Part shown: positions 12,422-23,443 of the stretch, in pieces
Position numbering within the stretch: the stretch's first letter is position 1
How the letters are laid out: every line of letters begins with the position of its first letter
Source: Chamaecrista fasciculata
Taxonomy: Eukaryota; Streptophyta; Magnoliopsida; Fabales; Fabaceae
DNA: 64,000 nt
Direction: 5' to 3'
Assembly (NCBI GenBank): GCA_003254925.1
Contig: QANZ01003410.1
Coordinates: forward strand, 53,282-117,281
The notes under the pieces: generated by a model
Told to the model about the DNA's origin: nothing
Databases searched by the model: none
Seen by the model: the letters and a program-made list of their open reading frames with translations, nothing else
Translations under genes and position numbers: made by a program

Positions 12422-12868
12422 AAGTACATTTCGAAGCAACAACTCCGCAACCAACAAACCTAGAGTTCTACGGATTTCCATTCAGGGCAAGATTTACAAC
12501 ATCTCCGATTGGGCTAACCACCATCCCGACGGCGAGCTTCCCCTTCTCAATCTCGCTGGCCAAGATGTCACTGATGCCTTCGTCGCCTTCCATCCCGCCG
12601 CCGCATGGAAACGCCTCGACGCCCTCTTCACCGGATTTTACTTCCAAGACTACTTCGTCTCCGACGTCTCCAAAGACTGTCGGAATCTCATCGCCGACTT
12701 CACCAAGATGGGTTTGTACCAAATCAAAGGTCACAGCGTCTTCTTCTCTCTCTGTTTCATGGCATTCCTATCTTTCCTAAGCATTTATGGCGTATTGTGT
12801 TCTACTAGCCCTTGGATTCATTTAGCATGTGGTGGAATCATGGTTTCTTGTGGATTCAGAGTGGATGA
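12422..12868 (+). pseudogene. Captured sphingolipid delta-8 desaturase fragment (cytochrome b5 domain)
   Basis: The translation matches the N-terminal part of plant delta-8 sphingolipid desaturases (SLD, front-end desaturases with a fused cytochrome b5 domain). It reads KYISKQQLRN at 12422-12451, then ISIQGKIYNISDW from 12474, then GQDVTDAFVAFHP, then SVFFSLCFMAFLSF in the first membrane segment, and FLWIQSG at 12845-12865. Two small deletions break the frame: 2 nt near 12452 and 1 nt near 12843. The haem-binding HPGG motif reads HPDG. All histidine boxes of the desaturase domain are missing. In plants the enzyme adds the C8 double bond to ceramide long-chain bases in the ER, but this copy cannot. 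It lies between MULE arms, so it is a transduplicated fragment and not a decayed resident gene. Confidence 0.88.
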
Positions 12869-13089
12869 GCGGGGAAGAAGGAAGAGACAAGGAGAAAAAG
12901 GGAAGAAGGAAGTGATTTGGTTCAAATTGCAAAATAGTCCTCTTTTTTAGTTTGTTTTAATAATAAAACGCTCAAATTACAAAACAGTCCACTTTAAAAT
13001 TTATTCTAACCTAACTCCGTTAATTTGGATGGAAAAAACCACCTGAGACCCTATTTGCTAACGGAGGAAACCACATACCCCCAATTTGA

Positions 13090-14757
13090 GGCTGCGTTTG
13101 GATGCAAAGTTAATAAAGGAGATGTAATAAAGGAGGATAAATGAATGAGGGAGGTAATAAAGGAGAGGTAAATGATTTGTGTTATAAAGGAGGTTTTTAG
13201 TAAATTGTGTTTGGGAAAATGAGAGTTAAAGGAGGAATTATGATGTGAAATTATTTTAAAGGGTATGTAATGATTGTGGTGGGTTGAAATAATAGTATTG
13301 GTATTTTAAATTTGTATAGGGGTAAAAATGGTAAAAATAAAGGAGGATAAAGGAGTGTTGTTTTTTTGTTTGTTTTGGTGGTAGTAAAGTGGTATGAGTA
13401 ATGATTGCCTCGAAATTTGTGCTAAAGGAGGAAGTTAATAAAGGAGATTTTTAGGGTGGTAAGGTAAAGGAGGATGGAGGTGTGAATGTGGGACCAAAAT
13501 ATAATTTTTGAGTAGTGAATTGTAAACTTTTAGGGACTAGATTATATATTTTTCCTGTTTACTGTCTTTTAATTTTATTTTAAATTTTTTATACTACAAA
13601 AAATATTACCCATGTATATAATATAGGAGAGACCAAAATGTATATCTTCCGTGCTTCACATATATATCTTGTAAAGATATTTGTATGCAAAGCCATATAT
13701 ATATATATATCTGTGATATAATTTGACGATGGAGTGCTTTTAATTTAATAAAGGCTCCTATTATATTGAAACGTTATTTCACGTCCGCTGAACAATGAAA
13801 AGAAAATAAAAGGAGAAAGCTTTAATAATATATATGTGCTTTTTGCTTTTCTGTTTATTCACTAATCAATATTTATCCATTATTATATATGTACAAGGAT
13901 TATAAAATTCAGAATATTAAAATTTGAATTTTGTTGTTTGGTTTTCACCTACAATTAATTATATTAAACTTCATTTAGTATTGTAAAAAATTGAACCTGC
14001 TCAAGAAAATTTGATTGATAATTGGCTGATCATAACTAGAATCTAATGCGCGGAGTTTGGATGAAATGAATTTAATCTTGTGTAATATGTAGAAAATTAG
14101 AGAGCTTGAGGAGGGACTAAATTGAACACAATTTTTATTATACAAAGACTATAAATAGAATTTGCTCTTTTATCACTAAACTTACTTTTTATCAATATTT
14201 TTTTTAACCATTTGGAGAGAAATTTTAATTTTTTTTTTAAAAAAATTGGTGGTACCATTTAATTGGCTAAACTTAGATCAAAATGTGTATGCTATTTAGG
14301 GAGTAAATATAATATTTTGGGTCTAACTTTATTTTTCTATATTATTGTAATAAAAAAAATTATTTTATTTTTTTCGTGACATGGCTCCTTTTTTTTATTT
14401 TTTGTATTATAAAAATAAAAAAACCATTATTTTTATATAAAAAAATGTCTTCTTTAAATTAAAGTTGATGCAAAATTTATATACTCTTACAAATTATCAT
14501 CTTTGAGTTGTCACAACACATCAAGGTAAAAGTCAATATATTAGTGATGATGAATGATGCGTGAATTGAACGTTACATGATGATCAAGGTAAAAGTATAA
14601 AATATGTCAAATTACAATATTGCCATTATTCATATTTTATTATTTTAAAATATATATAATAGGTAATTATAGGTAGTTGAGTAGGGATATGTTAGTAATT
14701 TTAGAAGATAAAGGAGAGATAAAGGAGGAAAATAAAGGAGGTGGAGATAAAGGTGCC
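13090..14757 (+). mobile_element. Nested 1,668-bp insertion in the MULE right arm
   Basis: The MULE left arm predicts an uninterrupted CCAATTTGACACTTTTT in the right arm. Instead, a 3-bp TGA is duplicated (13087-13089 and 14758-14760) around 1,668 bp that begin GGCTGCGTTTGG and end AAAGGTGCC. A 3-bp duplication and GGC...GCC ends suggest a PIF/Harbinger- or CACTA-like DNA element, but the inverted match at the ends is weak. Many ATAAAGGAG-type motifs lie in direct orientation near both ends. No coding sequence was recognised. Confidence 0.75.
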
Positions 14758-14839
14758 TGACACTTTTTAAACCACAGGGACCCTATCTGAAAATGGGCCA
14801 AACCACAAGGTCCTTTTGTGTAATTTACCCTAATTTTTT

Positions 14840-15978
14840 ATTTCTTAATAATTTATATTACTTAAGAAATATAGTTATTATAATTATAATTAGTCAAATA
14901 AATTTATCTACAAGATTTTTTAATAATAAATCATATACAAAATAAAATATCTACATTTATGATGATTATCATATTTATTTGAATAATTTTATATCTCAAC
15001 AATAATTTCAAATACAATAACATAGAATAAATATAAAATGGAAGTAGAACTCCCAAACATGGCAAAACACAAGTTTCATCTGTGTGGGTTGATGTCAAAA
15101 TTTTAAATTGGTCTCTTATGGGTTAACCTTTAAAGAATTCTTTATTGACCCAGTTGAGATCGATTGTTAAGCAAACGAGGTCAAATTGTATTTCAAAAGT
15201 AAGTTTAAGATTAATTTGAAACATTACGAAAATATGTAAGAAAAATCTGAAATAAATAAAACATAAAAAACTAATATGTAATCTATGTCATATAAGAGAC
15301 CAATTTGAAGTTTTGGCCTATGATAATTTGATAGATAAAATGCAAATTTAGTGTCAGCACCCTAACCACTTCCTCAAAGATTTCTTCATTGATTTCTCGA
15401 ATTATTTTGAGGCCTAAAACGAGACGTGAAGCGGCAAGTAACAGCTGGCGTAGATGCAAACGTGGAAAGATTCATATAATTCCTTGTGTTCGGCTGTTTA
15501 GTTTATTACTTTATTACAAGGATGAAAGCCCAACACAATGGTCGTGTTGTCATGTCCAAAATTCTAGAGATCCTTATTCAACCCACGACCGAGTTTCTAG
15601 CTTTCCACCATGTCTCAACATTAAAGAAAATCATTCAACAACCAAGATTTTAATAGCCAGCGAAATCCCGAACCCACCACTTGTTTAATTTAATCCATAA
15701 TCCATAATCCATAATAATAATAATAATAAATTAAGCCTTCTCGCCTTTCATTCTTCTCTTTTCCACCAATTCCATATGCCCTGATCATGTCCTTCACTTT
15801 CTTCACCTCTTTCCATATTATTCCCAGACATCCAACTCTCAGATTTCCTTCTTTCCCAGGCACTCCAGGAGGATTATTAGCTTTTCTCCTGGGGTCACGC
15901 CTGTTTCATTTTCTAATCTCAAAATTCAATCTTTGATAAATAATACATTCATTCCACATTTCTTTTTTATTTTTTCAA
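14840..15978. other. Intergenic; upstream region of the TPR gene
   Basis: No gene is supported. A frame at 15389-15688 has no recognisable protein features. The last ~300 bp are pyrimidine-rich, with a repeated AATCCATAATCCATAATAATAAT stretch near 15690-15730, and probably hold the promoter and 5' UTR of the TPR gene. Confidence 0.5.
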
Positions 15979-18900
15979 ATGGGCGACAATTCGCCTGACC
16001 GGAGATATAGCTGTGGATTATTCAGTGCGGTATTTGGGCGACGAAATCCGGGGCAACGCCGTACAACCCCCGCCGTGAACGGCGGCGAATCTGGCAAGCC
16101 GACGACGACGACATCATCGGAAGCCCTCAATTCAAAGAGGCGGCGAGGCGTCTCCGTTGACGGAGAGATACTCCAAATGACATCGTCGTCGGCAACTCGT
16201 TCCTCCGTCAAACCCACCATTCAAAACAACCAAACGACGACGTCTTCAATTTCAAAAGTCACACCCACACCGACAACCACAAATACCCAACAGGGTTATT
16301 ATGGGAATCAAGGCCGAAAAGTGCCTAAAGAAGCCATTGGGATTTCGGGTGAGCTCGAAAGTATGATCATGGATCATCAAAAATCAAAGGGTAGCCATAA
16401 TCTGCTTCGGGCTTCCTCCAGCAATGTCATGCTGTTAGGAAATTTAGGAAATTTAAGGCAAGCAGGAGGAGAGAGTGAATATTCTTACCATGTTGTGGAT
16501 CACATTCCCAAGAAGAAAGAGGAGGCTACTTCTTCAATGACTTATAGTAATAATAATAATAATGGAACGAAGAAGAAGGATCAGAAAAGTAAAGCAGAAC
16601 AAGGAGGAGGGGGTTCTTTGTGCAGAGCCATATCGACAAGAATGGATCCAGAGCAATTGAAGATAATGGGGAATGAAGATTATAAGAATGGGAATTTTGC
16701 AGAGGCATTAGCTTCGTATGATGCAGCCATAGCCATTGACCCAAATAAGGCTTCTTATAGGAGTAACAGAAGTGCGGCATTAACGGCTCTTGGTAGGATT
16801 CTGGAGGCTGTGTTTGAGTGCAGAGAAGCAATCAGGATCGAACCTAATTACCATCGAGCTCATCATCGCTTGGGAAATTTGTATCTTAGGTAGGCAGGAC
16901 TTGTTAATTATTTGTAATGTTGTTGTTGTTGTTGTTGCATGTTGTGTTTTTGTTATTTAGTGTGTGGGTTTAATTTGTGTATGTATGTAGATTAGGAGAA
17001 ACAGACAAGGCTCAGTATCATTTCAAACTGGCAGGACCAGAGGCAGACCCAGATGAGATTGCTAAAGTGAAAACTCTTCAAGTTCTTCTCAATAAGTGCA
17101 CCGAGGCTCGTAGATTACGAGATTGGAACACTCTTAGAAAGGAGACCGAATCTGCCATATCAGCTGGTGCTGATTCTGCTCCCCAAGTAAGCTATTCATT
17201 CATTTATTTACAACCCTATCATCACACATTCTCTGCTTCTGTTCAATTGCTGACAATACATGACTCTGTTTTTGGGAAGATATTTGCTCTGCAAGCCGAG
17301 GCGCTTCTGAAAATCCGTAGGCATCAAGATGCAGAGATAGTGATGTCAAAGGGCTCTAATTTCGGGGACGATGAGTTGTCCAAATATTTCGGACCACTTG
17401 GCTTCGCTAATTTGTTGGTCACACGGGCTCAGGTTCACATGGCTGCTGGCAGGTACTATATTAATATACATACATGGTTGGTGGTCAAACTATACTTTTG
17501 GTTTGTAAGTTTTGTTTAAGTGTCAATTTGATTTTATAATTTCTTTTGTTGTGCTTTTGATCTCATATCTTTGAAAAAAGTTTCAGATTTGGTCCCGTAT
17601 CACTTTGGGTCAGGTTACAGAATTGATACTATATCTTTGCAAACAATTTCACTATCACTCCCACCTGATTCAAAAATATGGAACTAACTTTACACCTGAC
17701 CAAAATATATGAGACCAATTCTGCAACCTAACCAAAAAAATATAAAACCAATTCTTCAACCGACCCAAAGATTAGTACCAAAAGTGTAATACGAGACTAA
17801 GTCTGCAATCTAAGCAAAAGATATGAGACCAAAAGTACAATAAAACAAGTTATAAAATCAAATTGAAACCCAAGTAAAAGTTATAGACCAAAAGTGCACT
17901 TTGACATGTATAGTTTATCTCCGAAAGGACAAAGAAAAAGAAGGAAAATCACTACACTACACATATACATAATTGAGTTCATTTATAGGTTTGATGATGC
18001 TTTGGAGGAGGCTGAAAGAGCAGTGAAGCTGGACTCAAATAACAGGGAAGCGAGCGTGGTGATGAGGAGAGCACGAGGTGTATCAGCAGCAAGATCACAT
18101 GGGAATGAGCTATTCAGGGCGTGTAGGTTCTCAGAGGCATTGGGTGCATATGGAGAAGGGCTTGAACATGAGCCATGTAATGCGATTTTGCTTTGTAATA
18201 GAGCTGCTTGTCGATCCAAATTAGGCCAATTTGAGAGAGCTGTGGAAGATTGCAGTGCTGCCTTGACTTTACGACCTTCATACTGCAAGGCTAGATTGAG
18301 AAGAGCTGATTGTAATGCCAAGGTGACATACACAAATCTCCTCAATTAATGTGCATTTTTATTCATTTATGAGTAAATTAAGAGTAAACTAACAACTCAG
18401 TTGTGAAATATTACCAAATTGATAATTTGGTCACAGTTTAATCCTTAAAAGACCAAATAGTCTCTTTAGTCAACGAAAAGGACTAATAAATATATTGTTT
18501 GATTCTTTCTATGACTAAATTGTACATTTCAATATTTGAAAGACTGAGTCGTCAATTCGGTGATTTTTCAATGACTGAATTATTAGTTTATTCATATTAT
18601 TTTTTGGCTGAGTTGTTATTTACTCATAAATTAATTATTTAATCTTTAAAATATAATTAATAAACATCTCAATTTAGTCTTTCAGAGATAAAATTATAGG
18701 ATTTAATCCCTATGAGATCAAATTATAACCAATTTGCATTGGTTATTTTGCTAAAATATTAATTCAAATTTAAAAATAAATACAATTTTTTATTCTCAAT
18801 AGTCTATGTTGATTTTAACAAAATCTATAATCACATCATATTCATCAATAAGTCTCAATTAAAATTCTTAACGGAAGGACCACATTTATTTTACTTTTGA

Positions 18901-19173
18901 TTTTTAGAGACTAAATCATAATTGTTTTTCATGGACTAAATTAAAACATTTGTTATCTTTCAGGGGTTAAATCATTAATTTACTCTTTATTTATTTATTT
19001 GAGGTATAGTGTTTGATGATTTGGGTGTTTATTGATGGTAGTTGGAAAGATGGGAAGCTGCAATACAAGACTACCAAGTGTTGCTGAGAGAAACACCGGA
19101 GGATGAGCAAGTCAGGAAGGGCTTGTTGGATGCTCAAAAGCAGCTCAGGAAACAGCGAGGTGAAGAAATGTAG
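15979..19173 (+). CDS. TTL-family TPR protein lacking the thioredoxin-like domain
   Basis: I read five exons: 15979-16889, 16991-17186, 17280-17452, 17989-18322 and 19042-19173. All junctions are GT-AG with compatible phases, giving 581 aa. The N-terminus (about 1-221) is Ser/Thr-rich and disordered. TPR units follow at about 222-325 and 428-570, with the TTL-specific linker (ARRLRDWNTLRKETESAISA) between. Two-carboxylate-clamp residues are present in both sets (KIMGN, SNRSA and RAHHR; RSHGN, CNRAA and KARLR), so binding to the C-terminal EEVD of Hsp70/Hsp90 is likely. TTL proteins proper continue with a thioredoxin-like domain; here the stop follows KQRGEEM and no such exon is seen downstream. 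The length and ending resemble the shorter Arabidopsis relatives I recall as TPR13/TPR14, so this is probably the natural short class rather than a truncation. Arabidopsis TTLs act in osmotic-stress and brassinosteroid signalling; the role here is inferred. Confidence 0.88.
17474..17907. mobile_element. Long-TIR MITE inside intron 3 of the TPR gene
   Basis: The left part (TCAAACTATACTTTTGG..., then CAATTTGATTTTATAA) is mirrored by the right part (TTATAAAATCAAATTG..., then GACCAAAAGTGCACTTTGA). The inverted arms are imperfect and exceed 100 bp. The sequence belongs to the large group of plant non-coding elements with GGTCC/TTTTGG-type arms, also seen here at 45687-46175 and 58539-59316. It lies wholly within the intron and leaves the splice sites intact. 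Confidence 0.65.
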
Positions 19174-20106
19174 GACATCAAGTATATAAACTATATATAT
19201 ATATATATATTGGTGAAGCTGACTAATAGTTAGAAGGTTAGATAAAAATGAATTTTTAAAGAAAAGAAAAGAAGCAAATGCATATATTTGAAGTGTGACA
19301 CTTTGGAAATTGCGCTTCATTTCTATGATGAACACATGTGGAGGATGAATGGATCACCATCAATGCCTTTGGAACAAAACTATTGGGAATTAATGTTCAA
19401 TTGATCGATGATGATGATGATGATATGTGTCCACTACAGAAATTTGCATCTGTGTATAGCTTACCTTGTATTTAATTTGCTTTCACTTTTGTTTTTTTTT
19501 TCTCTCTTCTTTTGGATCAATGCTTTCAAAAGACTCGAGTACTGTACAATAGATTTATGCACAACTAGCACAGCTCTCTTCTTTGTTACTTTATATTGCC
19601 TATCTTCTCCAAACTAGACTTGTGAGTTGTGACGTACGCAGGCTATGAAGAAATTATTTAAGTGTTAATATGTATGGAAGGGCATCATAGTCAGAAACTA
19701 ATTTCCCCCAAATAGATATTTCCAACGCCAACTTTCTTTTTTCTTGGGTAAAACGTGCAATTGCATTAAGCAAAACTAACAAAACATAGACTTAGAGACA
19801 AATTAAAGAAACAAACATAAAAGAAGAGAGAAGCAACAGAGAAGTGGCAGGAAGAGAATACAAAAGATAGTAGGCAAAACTAACAAAACAGAAGGGGGCT
19901 TGTCACGAAGAGACTTCCTATATTTTTATAAACGTGATTAAAATTAGAATGTTTCAGCCACTACACATACATATGAGTAGAATATATATGATGAAGAAAT
20001 GAATTGGTTCCTAATTCCTCTTCTTATCTTCTCCCCTTTCTGCCTTGTTTTCCTTTGCCCTGTTTCAGATAATATCCTCCTCTCTTTCCTTCCTGTGGTA
20101 TCACAA

Positions 20107-20700
20107 AAGGCGTCTTTCGATTCCTTTTTTTCAACTAATTAAACTTTAATATGTGTCTTTTGATTCTTTTTTTTCCAACTAATTAAACTTTAATATGTGT
20201 CATCTATTCGTTTTATTTAGTTTAATTTTTACTATTTTTTTATTGTCCATTCGGTACTTTGATTAATCTAGATTTGACCTGCATCACACACTTAATTATA
20301 ATAAGAGTCTTATGACAAAGATAACTTCAATCACAAGGTCTCGAATTTAAAATTTTATTTAAATGATATCAAAGTGCTTACCAGTTGGACCAACTCTTTA
20401 TCAGTTACTCTCAAAGGCATCTTTTGATTCCTTTTTTCCAACTAATTAAACTTTGCCATGTGATCTATTCAGTTAATTTAGTGTATTTCAATTCTCTCTA
20501 TTTTTTTATTGTCCATTCGGTGTCTCCATTAACTTAGATTCAACTCGATTACACACTTAATTATAATAAAAGAGTCTTATAACAAAAAGATAACTTCAAT
20601 CATAAGATCGAAAACCCAAAATCTTATATAAAAGATATTAAATTGCTTACCACCTAGCTTGGATCAATTTTTTGTTGGTTACTCTCTTTGCCTCTGTTTT
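20107..20700. repeat. Imperfect tandem duplication, period about 307 bp
   Basis: AAAGGCGTCTTTCGATTCC at 20107 recurs as AAAGGCATCTTTTGATTCC at about 20414. The following landmarks keep the same order in both units: ACTAATTAAACTTT, TTATTGTCCATTCGGT, ACACACTTAATTATAATAA and GATAACTTCAATCA. The copies are clearly diverged. I see no coding content. Confidence 0.75.
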
Positions 20701-21019
20701 TAATGTTTATAATAAGGGAGAATAAAAGGCTGACTTAAAATGTGTTGAGTTGACTCCTTCTAAAACATTTCCATATCTGAGTGCGTCCCCATGACTTTCT
20801 GAAATAGACAATATAATTATGCTAAAAATACTGAAAGCTAGAGAAATTAGATTGATTATAAAGAAACATTGAAATATTGACCAAATATCAAGAAATTAGG
20901 TATAGATTGGGTCTGAAATAAGTTTAAAATGTATTTAAAATATATCATTGTTGTCTATAACACTAACCAAAAGCAAGAAGTAACACATTATTTAAATTAC
21001 TTATACATTGTCAATCGCT

Positions 21020-21510
21020 GATCACTTTGGTGATACGGCCCAGTCGGAAGGCAAGTTCAGGCATACCAACTGAACCTGTTAGCTGACTTGTCTGTCACAG
21101 GAGCCCGGCTGCCCTAGTAGGTCGGCTTGGGCAGCACAGTAGAAGACCTGTCCATCGAAAATACCCTGTCTCCCAGTAGGCTAACAAGTGGGCCCCACAC
21201 ACGTCACTGTCACCAAAATAACAACCCTAACCCCTAGAGACCTAGGGGTGGGTCCCACCTACAATACCCCCACCAGTGTAACAACCCTACCCACTAGGGC
21301 CCTAGGGGTAGGACCACCCTATGAGAATATTCTTCCTCCCTCAGGCCTATAAAAGCCACTCTCAGGTAATACACACACACACGATTTCATATATCTTCAC
21401 TCTTACTCTACCCATTCACTCACTAACTTGGTCATCGGAGGCTCTCTTGGGGTTTCAATCCCATCTGAGTGTCTTGCAGGTCCGGCGATGTTGGGCTGAG
21501 CAGGAGAGGT
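21020..21510 (+). repeat. Probable LTR (gypsy-like), solo or fragment
   Basis: This GC-richer block has a TATA-like CTATAAAAGCC at 21346 followed by CTCACTAACTTGGTCATCGGAGG and GAGTGTCTTGCAGG, the kind of downstream motif seen in many dicot Ty3/gypsy LTRs. It also holds an internal near-repeat of AACAACCCTAACCCCTAG/AACAACCCTACCCACTAG. Edges and target duplication were not found. A weaker relative (GACTTGGGTATTGGAGG...GAGTGTCTTA) occurs at about 22650-22890. Confidence 0.45.
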
Positions 21511-21699
21511 GATATCAAAAACTAATTGTAAAAGAGCTCGTGGAGGGAAGAACATGATTGAGAGGACATTGATTATCAAATGGAACCTGTGCTTAACTAA
21601 AAAATTGTAGCTGATTGAGTGATGTGGCGAAACAAAGAGCGTCAGATCTGTTGGGCGGCTGAGATGAACCAAATTGTTGGAGGAAATTTACAGCTTACT

Positions 21700-21741
21700 A
21701 ATGCAGGGAATATTCAGGCAAAAAAAAAATGCAGGGAATAT
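21700..21741 (+). mobile_element. 14-bp A-tailed insertion between 14-bp direct repeats
   Basis: AATGCAGGGAATAT occurs at 21700-21713 and again at 21728-21741. Between the copies are only 14 bp, TCAGGCAAAAAAAA. The insert ends in poly(A) and has the same TCAGGC end as the inserts at 27124-27140 and 60459-60478. The simplest reading is a LINE-type insertion truncated to its last few bases. Confidence 0.65.
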
Positions 21742-22232
21742 AATTAATTCGGATTACAGTAAATTGTATTGAACTTTTTAAAATGTAAAATATAAAAGTC
21801 TTGGCCCAATGAAAATATATTTGGGCTAAAAGTCTCAATTTATATAATTAATTTTTACTTCCCAATAAAATTATTTTTGCATTTTCAAAAATAGGAATAA
21901 ACTTTGATAAATAATATTAATTCAATTTTCTTCAAAATTTAGTCCAATAGAGATCCAACGACAATATTATCCACACATGTCTAAGTCTAATATATGATTG
22001 GTAGTTGTACATTTCTATCAAGGTTGACATACTTCTTGCACCAATATCATTTAAAATCCAAAATATATCATTAAGACTGATAAGGTACGAATCAAACAAC
22101 GAATTAGTCCAAGGTTCAATCAACATGAAATAGGCCGCCCTCAAACGATCCATATAGTGCTCAGTATATCATTCCCCAATAATAATCACCTCCAATTATC
22201 TCATGTCCAACCTATCAACATCAAAAACTATT

Positions 22233-22644
22233 TGTTAGCCAAGGTGTGACATCAATTGTCCCATAGCGGAGGCCCAGATGTGGTGTCAAGTCATAGTCGA
22301 ACCATAGCGTTTGAGCATCTGCTCTATTGTGGGATAAAGAAAGAGAGTTGCGCCCTTGCTAACAGTTATAACTTTTGACCCAGTGAAAAGTGTTTGATCC
22401 TAACAATTGGTATCAGAGTCAAGGTCAAGGGTTCGGTTCCCAACAGGACAATTGTTGAGGGGGAAATTGTTAGCCAAAGTGTGGCATCAATTGTCTCATG
22501 GCGGAGGCCCAGATGTGAGGCCAAGTCATTGTCAAACCATAGCACTTGGGCGTCTGCTCTATTGTGGGTTAAGTCAAGAGAGTTTTCACTCTTTCTAATA
22601 ATAGCTATAACTTTTGGCTTAGTGGTAAGCGATTGATCCAAACA
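22233..22644 (+). mobile_element. Complete TRIM (miniature LTR retrotransposon)
   Basis: Two LTRs of 173 bp (22233-22405) and 177 bp (22468-22644), both TGTTAGCC...AACA, flank a 62-bp interior. The interior has a primer binding site matching initiator tRNA-Met (TGGTATCAGAG at 22408-22418) and ends in a GAGGGGGAAAT polypurine tract. A perfect 5-bp duplication CTATT flanks the whole (22228-22232 and 22645-22649). No coding capacity. The LTRs are clearly diverged, so the insertion is not recent. Confidence 0.93.
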
Positions 22645-23443
22645 CTATTAAAGAATACCGGTAATGCGCACGTGTTGCGCCTATAAAATCAATTAGGGAT
22701 GATCACCCTACGTATCGATATAATCCTATGAAAATGACCAGGAGGAGCCCTATAGATAGAAGACTTCACCGGGTAACCAAAACATATTTATTTTTACCTT
22801 ACCATTACTCTACTAATGTATTGACTTGGGTATTGGAGGCTCCTTAGAGGATCTAACTCTCCTAACTCTCCTCTTGAGTGTCTTATGTGTATGACCCAAA
22901 TATAAAGGCAGAGTTCAAAAGCATTTTCAAAGACAAATTTGAGTCTTTCTAATGTCCAAGGATAAAATTGACAAAATAGAATAAAACTAAACTAAATCCA
23001 GTCTCAAATATAAATAGCTAAAATATTATATATTTTTACACGGATTAATTATATTAGAAAAAAGATAAGACAAGAATTGGGGAAGCAAGGCCGGATTAAG
23101 GAAAAGAAGAAATAAATAATAATATTTTGAAAAAAAAAATAAAGTAGAAGCAAATATATAGTAGAGTCAAATTAAAGAATGGAGTAATAGAAGGCGAAGA
23201 AATCTGAAAGGATGAACCAAATTAAGGTGGCAAAGAAAGCTAGGAATCACAAAAATTAAGAATGGTCTTGTTGAGGTCTTCCCTTTTCCAAGCTTCCAAA
23301 ATCACCCTTCTCTCTCTCTCTCTAACTACCAACTAATCATCACCCTCTCTCCCCCTAACTCGTCCCACTAATTAATTGTTGATGTTAATTAATCTATCGT
23401 CGTCGTTGAGGGTCGAGGGTTGAGGCTCGATCATCATTAGGTC

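Larger units (their letters stand above)
12108..14830. mobile_element. Pack-MULE carrying a desaturase fragment, split by a nested insertion
   Basis: The terminal inverted repeats are about 265 bp and begin GGGTAAATTACACAAAAGG (left 12108-12372; right arm split into about 12915-13089 and 14758-14830). They are flanked by a near-perfect 9-bp duplication TAATTTTTA/TAATTTTTT, as for Mutator-like elements. Between the arms lies GC-richer DNA with a fragment of a host gene and no transposase. A 1,668-bp insertion divides the right arm. Related arms occur at 50649-51525. Confidence 0.9.
19174..23443. other. Intergenic with several repeats
   Basis: Downstream of the TPR gene I see no further gene until 23444. 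Contents: probable 3' UTR (19174 to about 19400), a possible inverted LINE tail near 19735-19790, a ~307-bp tandem duplication (20107-20700), LTR-like sequence (21020-21510), a short A-tailed insertion (21714-21727), a TRIM (22233-22644) and a second LTR-like stretch (22650-22890). Pyrimidine-rich DNA at 23290-23440 probably holds the NHL leader. Confidence 0.6.

Noticed and set aside
15389-15688. 99-codon reading frame upstream of the TPR gene
   Set aside because: No domain, signal or repeat that I recognise, AT-rich flanks, and it lies where the TPR promoter and leader should be.
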